From positions 2,291-33,067 of the forward strand of contig MGXL01000016.1 in assembly GCA_001801365.1 (NCBI GenBank): a DNA stretch of 30,777 bases, written 5' to 3'. Source of the DNA: Gammaproteobacteria bacterium RBG_16_57_12 (lineage in GTDB: Bacteria > Pseudomonadota > Gammaproteobacteria > RBG-16-57-12). How positions within the stretch are numbered: the stretch's first letter is position 1; every line of letters starts with the position of its first letter. The position numbers were made by a program, and so were the translations under genes. Positions 7,572 through 15,260 of this stretch are shown here, in pieces. A model generated the notes under the pieces. That model was given only the letters and a program-made list of their open reading frames with translations. It had not been told where the DNA came from and made no database searches.

Positions 7572-9194
7572 ATGGAACAGGACAACCTGATAACACACCT
7601 GACAGTGCGTTATACACTGGTACTCGGCATGCTGGCTGTGCTCGCAGCGGGGATGTATGTGATCGGTGTGAATCAGCGCCAGTTGAATGATCACAGTAGC
7701 GAACTCATCAACATCAGCGGCAGGCAGCGTATGCTTTCGCAGCGGGCTGCGCTGCTTTCCCAGAACCTGGCGACGGAACAGGATCAAAGTAAACGAGATG
7801 CCCTTCGCCGGGATTTGCAGAAGATTATCGAAACGATGGGTGCCGCACATCAAAGACTGCTGGCGGAAGGGCCGGGCAGCATGCATCCAAAAGGTCTGTC
7901 TGCAGAACTGCGGCAGATTTATTTTGGCGGTGAGGAATCGCTCGATATGCGAGTGAGGCAATATCTGACCGGCGCGCAGAATCTCATTGATGCGGCAGAT
8001 GCACAGCCGGAACTCGTTGACAGACTATTGTGGGATATTCTCGCCCAGGCGCGTAACGGGAAATTACTGGCGGGTCTCGATAGTGCGGTCGATCAGCAGC
8101 AGATCGAGAGCGAGGCCAACCTCAAGCGTCTGAAAACTCAACAGCAACTGGGTCTGGTGCTTACCCTGCTGATTCTCGGATACAGCTTCTGGAGTATTTT
8201 TCGCCCAATGACGCGGCGTCTCAGGATGGAACTCATCGCCTTACATGAAATCCAGCAGGACCTGGAAAAACGGGTAGAGGAAAATACGCGCGAAGTGCGT
8301 CGTCTGGCGAGTGCGATACAGGCCTCGGCAGAATCGATCATCATCACGGATCAACGGGCCAAAATTGAGTTCGCCAATGCGGCATGCCAGCGCCTGAATG
8401 GCTACAGGATGGAGGAGTTGGTGGGAGAGAATGCGCGGATTTTCCAGTCAGGGAGAACCCTGAGAGCCATTTATAACGAGCTGTGGGACGCAATTCAGGC
8501 GAAAAAAATCTGGTCCGGAGAGATGATCAACCAACGCAAGGATGGAACGCACTATGATACTCACTTGACCATTGCGCCCATTCTTGATGCGCAAGATGAT
8601 ATTGACGGCTTTGTGGGTATACAATCCGATATCAGCAAGATCAAGGAATATGAAAGGCAGTTACAGGCGGCTAACCAGGATCTGGAAAGGCTGGTTGTGA
8701 CCGATAGCTTGACGCAATTGGCAAACCGCCGCAGATTTGATGAAGTATTAAGTCTTGAATGGCGGCGATGCTGGCGTGATGGTGCGGAGCTGTCGCTGAT
8801 CATGATCGATATTGATCACTTCAAAAAATACAACGACAGCTACGGTCATCAGCAGGGTGACGTGTGTCTCAAGCGTGTGGCGGACGCCATTAAAAGCGTG
8901 CTACAGCGGGCTGGAGACGTCGCGGCCCGGTACGGCGGTGAGGAGTTCGCAGTATTGTTGCCGGAAGCGGATATCAATGGCGCCAGGGAAATAGCTGAGC
9001 TGATACGTACAGAGGTCATGTCGCTGGGTATACACGCGGCGCCTGAAGTTCAAAATGAGCATGTGACAGTGAGCCTGGGTATTGCGACGATAAGACCGGA
9101 TAGCAGCCATGCAGGACAGGATGAACTTGTAGCGCGGGCGGATGCCGCGCTTTATCGCGCCAAGAACGAGGGACGCAATCGGGTCTGTGCGTGA
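7572..9194 (+). CDS. Membrane diguanylate cyclase: PilJ-type N domain, PAS, GGDEF
   Basis: Protein of 540 aa expected to make cyclic di-GMP from two GTP at the inner membrane. A first membrane helix (about 12-32) is followed by a periplasmic helical domain with SGRQRMLSQRAALLSQN, the hallmark of the type IV pilus methyl-accepting chemotaxis N-terminal domain (PilJ-like, also related to NarX-type nitrate sensors). A second membrane helix spans about 193-209, followed by a short coiled coil (QQDLEKRVEENTREVRRL). A PAS domain covers about 247-360 and a GGDEF domain 375-540. The active-site loop is GGEEF at 455-459. RAGD at 446-449, exactly five residues before it, is an intact product-inhibition I-site. 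ACGAGG lies about 9 bp before the ATG. No EAL domain and no partner gene are adjacent, so the ligand is unknown. Confidence 0.93.
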   Translation: MEQDNLITHLTVRYTLVLGMLAVLAAGMYVIGVNQRQLNDHSSELINISGRQRMLSQRAALLSQNLATEQDQSKRDALRRDLQKIIETMGAAHQRLLAEGPGSMHPKGLSAELRQIYFGGEESLDMRVRQYLTGAQNLIDAADAQPELVDRLLWDILAQARNGKLLAGLDSAVDQQQIESEANLKRLKTQQQLGLVLTLLILGYSFWSIFRPMTRRLRMELIALHEIQQDLEKRVEENTREVRRLASAIQASAESIIITDQRAKIEFANAACQRLNGYRMEELVGENARIFQSGRTLRAIYNELWDAIQAKKIWSGEMINQRKDGTHYDTHLTIAPILDAQDDIDGFVGIQSDISKIKEYERQLQAANQDLERLVVTDSLTQLANRRRFDEVLSLEWRRCWRDGAELSLIMIDIDHFKKYNDSYGHQQGDVCLKRVADAIKSVLQRAGDVAARYGGEEFAVLLPEADINGAREIAELIRTEVMSLGIHAAPEVQNEHVTVSLGIATIRPDSSHAGQDELVARADAALYRAKNEGRNRVCA

Positions 9195-9283
9195 TGTGGT
9201 TTTTGCTGTTGTCCTATCGATATATGTTGAGTGCAGTAGTGTATACACAAGAAGATGTATGAAGCAGAGGTTTGCCGGGCGAG

Positions 9284-9913
9284 TCAATCTTCAGGCAGCA
9301 GGAACAGGCCGGCAGATTTCTCGGTAATGGTCCAATAGAGCGATTGACTATCCACTGAATCCACTTCAAGGTCGATTACGGTGTAATTTTCGCCGTTGAT
9401 CTTTTTCCACAGAATCACCAGTGGTCGTGACAGATATTCCAAGGCATCCAGCGACATGCTGATCATGCGCTCGTCCATGCTTGCAGGTGATCCGGTGACA
9501 CTTACAAACACGCCGTCCTCAAAAATCAGCGTATATCTCGTTGGCATATCATCTCTTTCCAGGGCGTCGATATCAGTGGAAGGGGGTGATTCCTCATCGA
9601 TTCTGGTCGGGTCAATCTGAAATCTTTCCGGTTCTTTAAATGCACTTTTTTCAATCACGAGATAGGCGCCGGGCTTGAGGCCATTGCCCCAGATACCGAT
9701 GTCTTGTACAGGTATTTCACGAAGCGTCATCCCCGCTGCCTTGATGAGGATTTTGCCGCCCGCCAAATCAAATACGGTGTACAGCGCATTCTTTTTTGCC
9801 AGGGCCAGCTCGGCCTGCAAATACTGATTTTCATATTCCTTTGTTGTGCCCGCAATAAGCATTTCAAGAGGAATGAACAGGGCCAGGCAGGCAAAAAGGG
9901 CTGAGGTTTTCAT
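9284..9913 (-). CDS. Small exported protein, last gene of the L,D-transpeptidase operon
   Basis: Hypothetical protein of 209 aa. The ATG at 9913 is chosen because AGGA lies just upstream and because it opens with a signal-peptide-like sequence (MKTSALFACLALFIPLEMLIAG), a short coiled stretch (EYENQYLQAELALAKKNA) and then beta-rich segments (YTVFDLAGGKILIKAAGMTLREIPVQ). I recognise no catalytic motif and no lipobox cysteine. The domain resembles the non-enzymatic beta proteins often found beside YkuD genes, but I cannot name a family. It starts 4 bp after the stop of the L,D-transpeptidase at 9918 and so belongs to the same transcript; a periplasmic accessory role in cell-wall linkage is an inference from that context. 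The frame is open to 10081, but that extension is antisense-like sequence of the previous gene. Confidence 0.75.
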   Translation of the reverse strand: MKTSALFACLALFIPLEMLIAGTTKEYENQYLQAELALAKKNALYTVFDLAGGKILIKAAGMTLREIPVQDIGIWGNGLKPGAYLVIEKSAFKEPERFQIDPTRIDEESPPSTDIDALERDDMPTRYTLIFEDGVFVSVTGSPASMDERMISMSLDALEYLSRPLVILWKKINGENYTVIDLEVDSVDSQSLYWTITEKSAGLFLLPED

Positions 9914-9917
9914 AATC

Positions 9918-10553
9918 CTAGAAAATATATATCTTCGTGCCAATTGCGGCGGCGGCATATACGGCCTGCAAATCCTTGTCGCCGACACGTACGCAGCCAT
10001 GCGAGACATTTCGCCCCAGCAATCGGGAATAGAGCGTGCCATGGATGAAATAACCGTCGCCAAAGCCGAGGGCATAATCACCCAGAACTCCTGATTCGAA
10101 TCGGTCCTGCTTATTCTTGGGCGGCCGCTTCCCTTCCTCGATATAGGCCCAGTCCGGTTTTACCCATAAGGGATTTTTTTGTTTGGATTTAACGGAGAAG
10201 ACACCTCTGGGTGTATCGAAAACCCACTCGCGATTCTGTTCAGGGTCTTCCAGCTTGCTGCCGCTACCACTCGATATCACGGCTTCCCTGATCAGGGTAG
10301 CGCCCTTCTTGAGATACAATCTGTTTTGCGCCGTGTCAATAACGATATGCAAGCCTGTTGGAGCAAAATTATTCAGCTTCTGCCGCAGCGCCTGATTTGT
10401 TTTTTCATCGATGTTGCGGGATTGTGTTGTTGTGGACGGTTCCGGGCGCTGCGTTCTAGCGAATTTCCCGTAATAGATGCCAAGGCCCTCCAATATGATC
10501 AAGAGTGCAGCACTTGCCGATAAAATCCAGAATATGGGCCGTCTTGATACCAT
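9918..10553 (-). CDS. L,D-transpeptidase (YkuD), canonical SHGCVR type
   Basis: Protein of 211 aa with one N-terminal membrane anchor (about 7-27), so a periplasm-facing inner-membrane protein. The YkuD domain starts near LHIVIDTAQNRLYL and contains FDTPRGVFSVKSKQKNP, H171 (FIHGT), and SHGCVRV at 184-190 with catalytic Cys187. Enzymes of this kind make 3-3 peptidoglycan cross-links or attach proteins to peptidoglycan, using the meso-diaminopimelate/D-Ala bond of a tetrapeptide donor. A short linker (TQRPEPSTTT) and a predicted helix (NIDEKTNQALRQKLNNF) precede the catalytic domain. The ATG lies 2 bp past the upstream stop, so translation is probably coupled. It sits beside a second, non-canonical YkuD protein. 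Confidence 0.92.
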   Translation of the reverse strand: MVSRRPIFWILSASAALLIILEGLGIYYGKFARTQRPEPSTTTQSRNIDEKTNQALRQKLNNFAPTGLHIVIDTAQNRLYLKKGATLIREAVISSGSGSKLEDPEQNREWVFDTPRGVFSVKSKQKNPLWVKPDWAYIEEGKRPPKNKQDRFESGVLGDYALGFGDGYFIHGTLYSRLLGRNVSHGCVRVGDKDLQAVYAAAAIGTKIYIF

Positions 10554-10555
10554 GA

Positions 10556-11668
10556 CTATAATCTGCTCATGGAGTCTGACAAAAGATTATCCACTTCTAC
10601 CGCGCCTACTATGGTGACAGGTGTTCCCACCTCGACCATATGGTACAACTCTTCGATTTCAGAATTTTTCATAGAGACACAGCCCAGCGTCATGCTGTCG
10701 TCCCCGCCGCCGTGGATCTCGATCAGGCTGCCTATCCCGGCCTTACGGGGGACCAGCCCGTTTTTCTTGGCGATCCTGAACGCCTTGACGTCATCGTCAT
10801 TGGGATAGTTGATCAACAATGCCATATGATATTTGCTGTTCGGATTTTTTTTGACGACCTTGTATTTTCCTTCGGGTGTTGCCTGGTCACCGGCATAAAG
10901 CTTGTCTTTCGCCCCATTACGCCCCAGCTCAACAGGATAAGACTTGACCACTCTCCCTGATTTATAGAGCAGCAGAGTCTTTTTGATCTTGTTGACCACA
11001 ATGGCCATGGATTGATTATTTTTCGACTCGACAATTGTGCTGTCAACCCAGTTTCTCCATTTCCGTATCTGATCTTCATCGGAATACCGGCCGATGATGG
11101 GAGCCAAGGATGATTCTGCGCGTTTAATCAGCGGGAAAATCGACTCGATTTTTTGTTCGGCGGCGAGGAGGTCGCCTTTATCATGTAAGGCGCTTACTTC
11201 CGCAAAGATCAGCTCGGCCTGGGTCAGGCTTTTTCTGGCCAGGCGGCCCTCATTGACCAGCATACTGGCCTGCTTCAGCCTGCTCACCCTATCCTGGTAA
11301 TCGGAGATTTTTTGCGACAGAGAGTCGGACTTGGTTTGCTTCAGCTCATCGAGTCTGGATTTTAAAGAGTTTCCGAAACTAATGATCCGCCCATATTCGG
11401 CGGTAATATTTTCGTAATTTATGAATAGAGCAAATTGCGCACGCTCTTTTACGAAGGATTCATTCGCCTGCTTGAGTAATGCGGTATATTGACTGTATTC
11501 ATTCTGCAGGAATATGTGGGTACCAGCCCTCCAGAGGAGCAGCTCCTGATTCTGAGCCTGCCCGACCTCTGGAGGATCTGGCGGTGTACTGCATCCGGAA
11601 ACACTGATCAGCAGTAGAAATAGAACAACAATTTTTATCGATGCTCTCACAAGTTTCCGGGTTACCAC
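10556..11668 (-). CDS. Lipoprotein: helical domain plus non-canonical YkuD domain
   Basis: Protein of 370 aa with a lipoprotein signal (LISVSGC, lipidated Cys26; Ser at +2 suggests sorting to the outer membrane). Residues about 40-200 are almost wholly helical and coiled-coil-like (RLDELKQTKSDSLSQKISD, AEQKIESIFPLIKRAESS). From about 215 a YkuD domain follows (MAIVVNKIKKTLLLYKSG, GDQATPEGKYKVVKKNP), with H319 in IHGGG and Cys330 in TLGCVSM. The canonical SHGCVR arginine is replaced by Ser and the His by Leu, as in YafK/ErfK-like subgroups, some of which cleave rather than form links; function is therefore uncertain. The start is GTG at 11668; an in-frame GTG six codons on (11650) is an alternative. 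It is 19 bp behind the helical lipoprotein gene and 2 bp before the canonical transpeptidase gene. Confidence 0.9.
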   Translation of the reverse strand: MVTRKLVRASIKIVVLFLLLISVSGCSTPPDPPEVGQAQNQELLLWRAGTHIFLQNEYSQYTALLKQANESFVKERAQFALFINYENITAEYGRIISFGNSLKSRLDELKQTKSDSLSQKISDYQDRVSRLKQASMLVNEGRLARKSLTQAELIFAEVSALHDKGDLLAAEQKIESIFPLIKRAESSLAPIIGRYSDEDQIRKWRNWVDSTIVESKNNQSMAIVVNKIKKTLLLYKSGRVVKSYPVELGRNGAKDKLYAGDQATPEGKYKVVKKNPNSKYHMALLINYPNDDDVKAFRIAKKNGLVPRKAGIGSLIEIHGGGDDSMTLGCVSMKNSEIEELYHMVEVGTPVTIVGAVEVDNLLSDSMSRL

Positions 11669-11687
11669 ATACTGTTACTAGTACTAC

Positions 11688-12287
11688 TTACTTCTTTTTG
11701 CCGACCTTCATTTTTTCCATGGCGGCCTGAACTGCGGCAGAAATTTCACCTGCCTTAGCCTTGATGGTGTTCGCCTTTTCTATGGCAACGCTATAATCTT
11801 CGCTGTTGATGGTGTTCTGAACTTCGGGTAGTGACTCTTCCAGGGCCTTGAGATCCATTTTCATGGCTTCGATGTCAGCCTTGGAGCCCTTGCCGACCGG
11901 TGCATTATCCAGCAAGCCCTTGGCATCGGTGATGGCAAGGTTGGCATCATTCAGCGCAGTGTTTGCATCATTCTTCATCTGCTCCTTGATCTGGTCAAGT
12001 TTCGGCTTGAAACCGTCTGTTTCCGTTTTGAGCTGTACCAGCATCTGTTTTGCCTTGTCATAATCCTTGAAGAACTTGTCATCCTGAGCCTTGATTTCCT
12101 GATTGATGGCGTCCATCTGGCTGTTGAAATTCTTGGCATCTTCCGGTGCGAATTTTTCCACGCCGCTGGAAGTAAGTACTTCAATGGATGCCTTAGTGGC
12201 GTTAATCTCTTCCTGTGGTGCCTTTGCACAAGCTGAAACAAGTACCAGTGCGGCAACACCTAACACATATAAACGTGCGTTTTTCAT
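11688..12287 (-). CDS. Helical outer-membrane lipoprotein, first gene of the operon
   Basis: Protein of 199 aa with lipobox LVSAC (Cys20; Ala at +2, so outer-membrane sorting is expected). Apart from the signal it is Lys/Glu/Asp/Ala-rich and almost entirely alpha-helical, with long amphipathic stretches (AKNFNSQMDAINQEIKAQ, KPKLDQIKEQMKNDANTA) and a basic end, KKK. No enzyme motif is visible. The pattern resembles DUF4398-like or Lpp-like helical lipoproteins. The C-terminal lysines recall Braun's lipoprotein, whose last lysine is joined to peptidoglycan by L,D-transpeptidases; with two YkuD genes in the same operon, this protein is a reasonable candidate substrate (inference). CAGGAG lies 9 bp before the ATG, and a candidate promoter is at 12351-12379. 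Three more genes follow with gaps of 19, 2 and 4 bp. Confidence 0.85.
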   Translation of the reverse strand: MKNARLYVLGVAALVLVSACAKAPQEEINATKASIEVLTSSGVEKFAPEDAKNFNSQMDAINQEIKAQDDKFFKDYDKAKQMLVQLKTETDGFKPKLDQIKEQMKNDANTALNDANLAITDAKGLLDNAPVGKGSKADIEAMKMDLKALEESLPEVQNTINSEDYSVAIEKANTIKAKAGEISAAVQAAMEKMKVGKKK

Positions 12288-12867
12288 TTACGTGATCTCC
12301 TGGGAGTGAACAATTACTGGAATAAGCGTCTGCGATATAAAATCCAGCGCATTCTGAGGCAAAGCGATAGGCTTGTCAATATGTTGTTTTAATAATCAAT
12401 GACTTGACTTAACCATATGTGTGGGGCAGCAACTTGTTCTGCCTGGGCAAACCCCGTGGCTCTATCTGCCGGCGAACGTCCTTACTTCATGATATTAGGC
12501 GTGCTGAAGCAGGCGCACAATACTTTCTAAACCCAGGCAGTTTCTGGCCAATCCCTTGTTGGTATCGGAGGTCAGCACTTCACCCGGCGTTGCCTGTTTT
12601 GATAGGCCGCTGAAATTTATAATATTATTATGTAATCGTCACCAATCCCTGCCGGGAGTATGGCATTAGCGGGAACATCCCCTTTGGAAATGCTGACTGC
12701 CCCTCTTATGGCTGTTAGTGATACGCCTGCCACGGTTGCAAGGTTAGTTCATTTCGTGATACTGACTGTATAAATCAAGCCTGCCTGAGGCTGCGCAATC
12801 ATTGTCGTTGATTGTGTTTCTGTGGATCAGACGCCAGTATTTCATTTTATATTTGGGAGTGAGGGTC
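12288..12867. other. Long intergenic region between the lipoprotein operon and pirin (580 bp)
   Basis: I see no credible gene here. The few short open frames lack ribosome binding sites and protein-like composition. The left part holds the candidate promoter of the minus-strand operon. TCAATGACTT followed by ACTTAAC at 12396-12413 repeats, with one fewer spacer base, a stretch at 3256-3274 in the nrdJ leader. The right part leads to pirin, with GGGAGTGAGGG directly before its ATG. The region may contain gene remnants too eroded for me to identify. Confidence 0.5.
12351..12379 (-). promoter_or_regulatory. Candidate sigma70 promoter of the lipoprotein/L,D-transpeptidase operon
   Basis: On the minus strand a perfect TTGACA (12379-12374), a 17-bp spacer and CAGAAT (12356-12351, four of six matches to TATAAT) stand about 65 bp upstream of the ATG at 12287. 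Only hexamer similarity supports it. Confidence 0.4.
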
Positions 12868-13725
12868 ATGAAGGTACGTCCGGTTGCGAAGAAGATTCAG
12901 GCCGTGGCCATTTCCGAAGGCGCCGGAGTCACGGTGTATCGTACCCTGGGTACCCCGGGTCTGCGGCATCTTGATCCATTCCTGATGCTGGATTTTTTTT
13001 GCAGCGATGACCCCAATGATTACATCGCCGGATTTCCCGATCATCCTCACCGTGGCTTTATTACACTAACCTATATGCTTGATGGCCATATGCTACATCA
13101 GGACAGCATGGGCAATAAAGGCCACCTGCATTCCGGGGGCGCACAATGGATGAAGGCGGCGAGCGGTGTAATCCACTCCGAGATGCCGCAACAGGAGGCG
13201 GGTCTGATGCGCGGATTTCAGTTATGGATCAATCTGCCCGCCAGGGATAAAATGACAGAACCGGCTTATCAGGAATTCATGCCCACGGCCATACCTGTGG
13301 TAGAAGAGGAAGGCAGGCGGGTGAAGATACTGAGCGGCTTCTTTAATGGCCGGCATGGCCCGATCGAAGATCCACTGACCAGGGTTCACTATCTGGATGT
13401 GGCGCTGGCGCCCGGAAAATCCATTGATGTGCCAGCGGGGAATGACAGACAGGGTTTTGTATATGTATTTGAAGGAAGCGCTCTGCTGGCGGAGACCCCA
13501 TTAGTCCAGCATGATTTTGCAGCACTGGGCGACGGAGATACCGTAGTGATCAATGCAGGCCCGGCAGGCGCGCGCTTCATTCTGGCAAGCGGAATCCCCA
13601 TCAATGAACCCATTGTGCAGTATGGACCATTTGTGATGAACAGCCAGGCAGAGGTTCAGCAGGCCTTTGCCGATTATCGTAATGGCATGCTGGTGCAGGG
13701 CAAGGCCAGTTTTGCCAGCGCCTGA
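12868..13725 (+). CDS. Pirin family protein (cupin metalloprotein)
   Basis: Bicupin protein of 285 aa from the ATG at 12868, which has GGGAGTGAGGG right upstream; the frame is open back to 12802 but that part has no pirin similarity. The N-terminal cupin carries the pirin signature FPDHPHRGFITLTYMLDG and the complete metal set H59, H61, H103 and E105 (IHSEM). The C-terminal cupin has the usual HYLDVALAPG and PAGNDRQGFVYVFEG segments. Bacterial pirins such as E. coli YhhW have quercetinase activity, while others act as regulators; the physiological substrate here is unknown. The gene stands alone, with 580 bp before it and a lipoprotein gene after it. Cytoplasmic, no signal peptide. Confidence 0.92.
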   Translation: MKVRPVAKKIQAVAISEGAGVTVYRTLGTPGLRHLDPFLMLDFFCSDDPNDYIAGFPDHPHRGFITLTYMLDGHMLHQDSMGNKGHLHSGGAQWMKAASGVIHSEMPQQEAGLMRGFQLWINLPARDKMTEPAYQEFMPTAIPVVEEEGRRVKILSGFFNGRHGPIEDPLTRVHYLDVALAPGKSIDVPAGNDRQGFVYVFEGSALLAETPLVQHDFAALGDGDTVVINAGPAGARFILASGIPINEPIVQYGPFVMNSQAEVQQAFADYRNGMLVQGKASFASA

Positions 13726-13797
13726 GTTAACAACCTCCTGATTATTACAGCCCTTCCTCAACTATTTAGGAACCTCTGATGTCGACTGGAATATACC

Positions 13798-14268
13798 GTG
13801 ATGATGCGTAGAGTTATATTGATCCCGCTTGTGCTGCTGTCGGCTTGTAGTCAACCCTTCGGGTTGGTGAGGGAGGGTGAATTTGATCAACTGCTCGATT
13901 ATCGGTGTGTCGAAAAATCCCTTCGCAGTCTGAGCACGATTGTTGAAGTCGGTTATAAATATGGCGAAGCGGGCAATTCATTGTCGCTCAGCAAAAAAAA
14001 ATCGGAGAAGGTCCACTATTTTTTCTATAAAACACCAGTATTAAATGGATACGTTCTATTAAGGACCATCAAAGATAAGAAGTCGGTCGTTTCCCAGTCC
14101 TACACCCTGATGAATAAAGCTCCCCAGCAAGAAGAGATCGATAAAGTACGGCCATTGATGATAGAGATAGAAAAATCCATCAGCCTGACCTGCGGCATCA
14201 GAGATGCAGAGTCACTATTCAAGGAAACGTGTACCGGCGTCAGGTGTGTGTCTGTGGATGATTTGTGA
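13798..14268 (+). CDS. Small predicted lipoprotein of unknown function
   Basis: Protein of 156 aa starting with GTG-ATG-ATG at 13798-13806; any of the three may be used, since no clear Shine-Dalgarno is visible. A short hydrophobic stretch ends in the lipobox LLSAC (Cys17, Ser at +2), so an outer-membrane lipoprotein is likely. The rest is mixed, Lys-rich sequence with three further cysteines near the end (TCGI, TCTGVRC) and another in YRCVEKS, which could pair in the periplasm. I do not recognise a family. Its base composition is more AT-rich than its neighbours (for example the A run near 13991), which may mean weaker selection or later acquisition. It is convergent with the DUF3014 gene. 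Confidence 0.7.
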   Translation: MMMRRVILIPLVLLSACSQPFGLVREGEFDQLLDYRCVEKSLRSLSTIVEVGYKYGEAGNSLSLSKKKSEKVHYFFYKTPVLNGYVLLRTIKDKKSVVSQSYTLMNKAPQQEEIDKVRPLMIEIEKSISLTCGIRDAESLFKETCTGVRCVSVDDL

Positions 14269-14289
14269 TAGACCGGAATCATTGCCACT

Positions 14290-15081
14290 CTAAGTTCTTG
14301 CCAGCAATCCATTCCTGAATTTGAGTAATTCCGTTTTGACCCGGCGGGCATTGTCCAGACCCATGCGAATGAGCAGCTTCTGTCCGGCGGATAATCCTTC
14401 GATTTGCGGATTGGCGTATTGATAAAGAACATGCGGCTGAACCAACAGTATCGGTCCGGCAATCTCGGGTGTGGCGAGCAGGTGGTCGATGACATCAATC
14501 AACCGGTCATTAAAGTAACCTTCCGGGTACCCCAAGTCCTGATAGGCTTGCTGGAACAGCGGGTACAAATGTAAATAGAGCGACAGGAGTTTGTCGGTAT
14601 TCACAGACTCAACAAGTTCTACATAGGCATTATAGCGCTGATAATTGTCGGCGCCGATGGCCAGCGAACCTGTTTCGTTCACTACAAAGCGGCCGGTAAC
14701 CGCAGTGAGAGGAATGTCCTTGCGTGGTATGGTGGCGCGCGGAAGATTGTCGATCGTTATCACGGCACGCCGGATAAAATTCTGCACTACCACCAGCTTC
14801 TGCAGCTGCGCGGATGCGATCATGCGGATCAGCGCATCCTGTATTACCGAATCGCTTTCATCCAGGGCGGGCAGAGGCGCTTCCTCGCTGTGCTCGCCGC
14901 CCAAAGAGGGCTCCTGCCCGGGAACCGGATGGCGAATTGCAGGCGCGCCCGGTGAGTCGGTGGTAGTTGCGGGCGTGTCCTGTTCAACCGTCATATCCGC
15001 CTGGCGCATTTCATAATACAGAATCCCGGCTATCCCGGCGGATACCAGCAGGACAATTAACCAGACATAAGATTTCTGCAT
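14290..15081 (-). CDS. DUF3014 domain membrane-anchored protein
   Basis: Protein of 263 aa with one N-terminal membrane helix (about 5-23), a Pro/Ser/Thr-rich periplasmic linker (about 30-75) and a C-terminal domain matching DUF3014 as I know it: ALIRMIASAQLQKLVVVQNFIRRAV, the NYQRYNAYVELVESVNT segment, YLHLYPLFQQAYQDLGYP and FNDRLIDVIDHLLATPE. The family occurs in gammaproteobacteria and has no established function. The ATG is preceded by GGGGAG. It is divergent from the TrmH-like gene (179 bp between them), so it has its own promoter. No catalytic residues are evident. Confidence 0.85.
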   Translation of the reverse strand: MQKSYVWLIVLLVSAGIAGILYYEMRQADMTVEQDTPATTTDSPGAPAIRHPVPGQEPSLGGEHSEEAPLPALDESDSVIQDALIRMIASAQLQKLVVVQNFIRRAVITIDNLPRATIPRKDIPLTAVTGRFVVNETGSLAIGADNYQRYNAYVELVESVNTDKLLSLYLHLYPLFQQAYQDLGYPEGYFNDRLIDVIDHLLATPEIAGPILLVQPHVLYQYANPQIEGLSAGQKLLIRMGLDNARRVKTELLKFRNGLLART

Positions 15082-15260
15082 GTTTCTCCCCTGTCAGTAG
15101 AGGTAACCGGAAAATGTTCATCCACCTTGGATGACGCACTTGTATGTATAGTGACGGATAAAGTGTAATATTTCATTCTCGATATGCCAACATGGCAGGG
15201 TCTGGCACCATGATCCATGGCAGTTGTTGGTCCCGATCTTAAAGAAGCTATCAAGGATCA

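Noticed and set aside
12419..12613. 64-codon open frame in the long intergenic region
   Set aside because: No ribosome binding site, irregular composition rich in Cys/Trp/Arg, and no recognisable domain.
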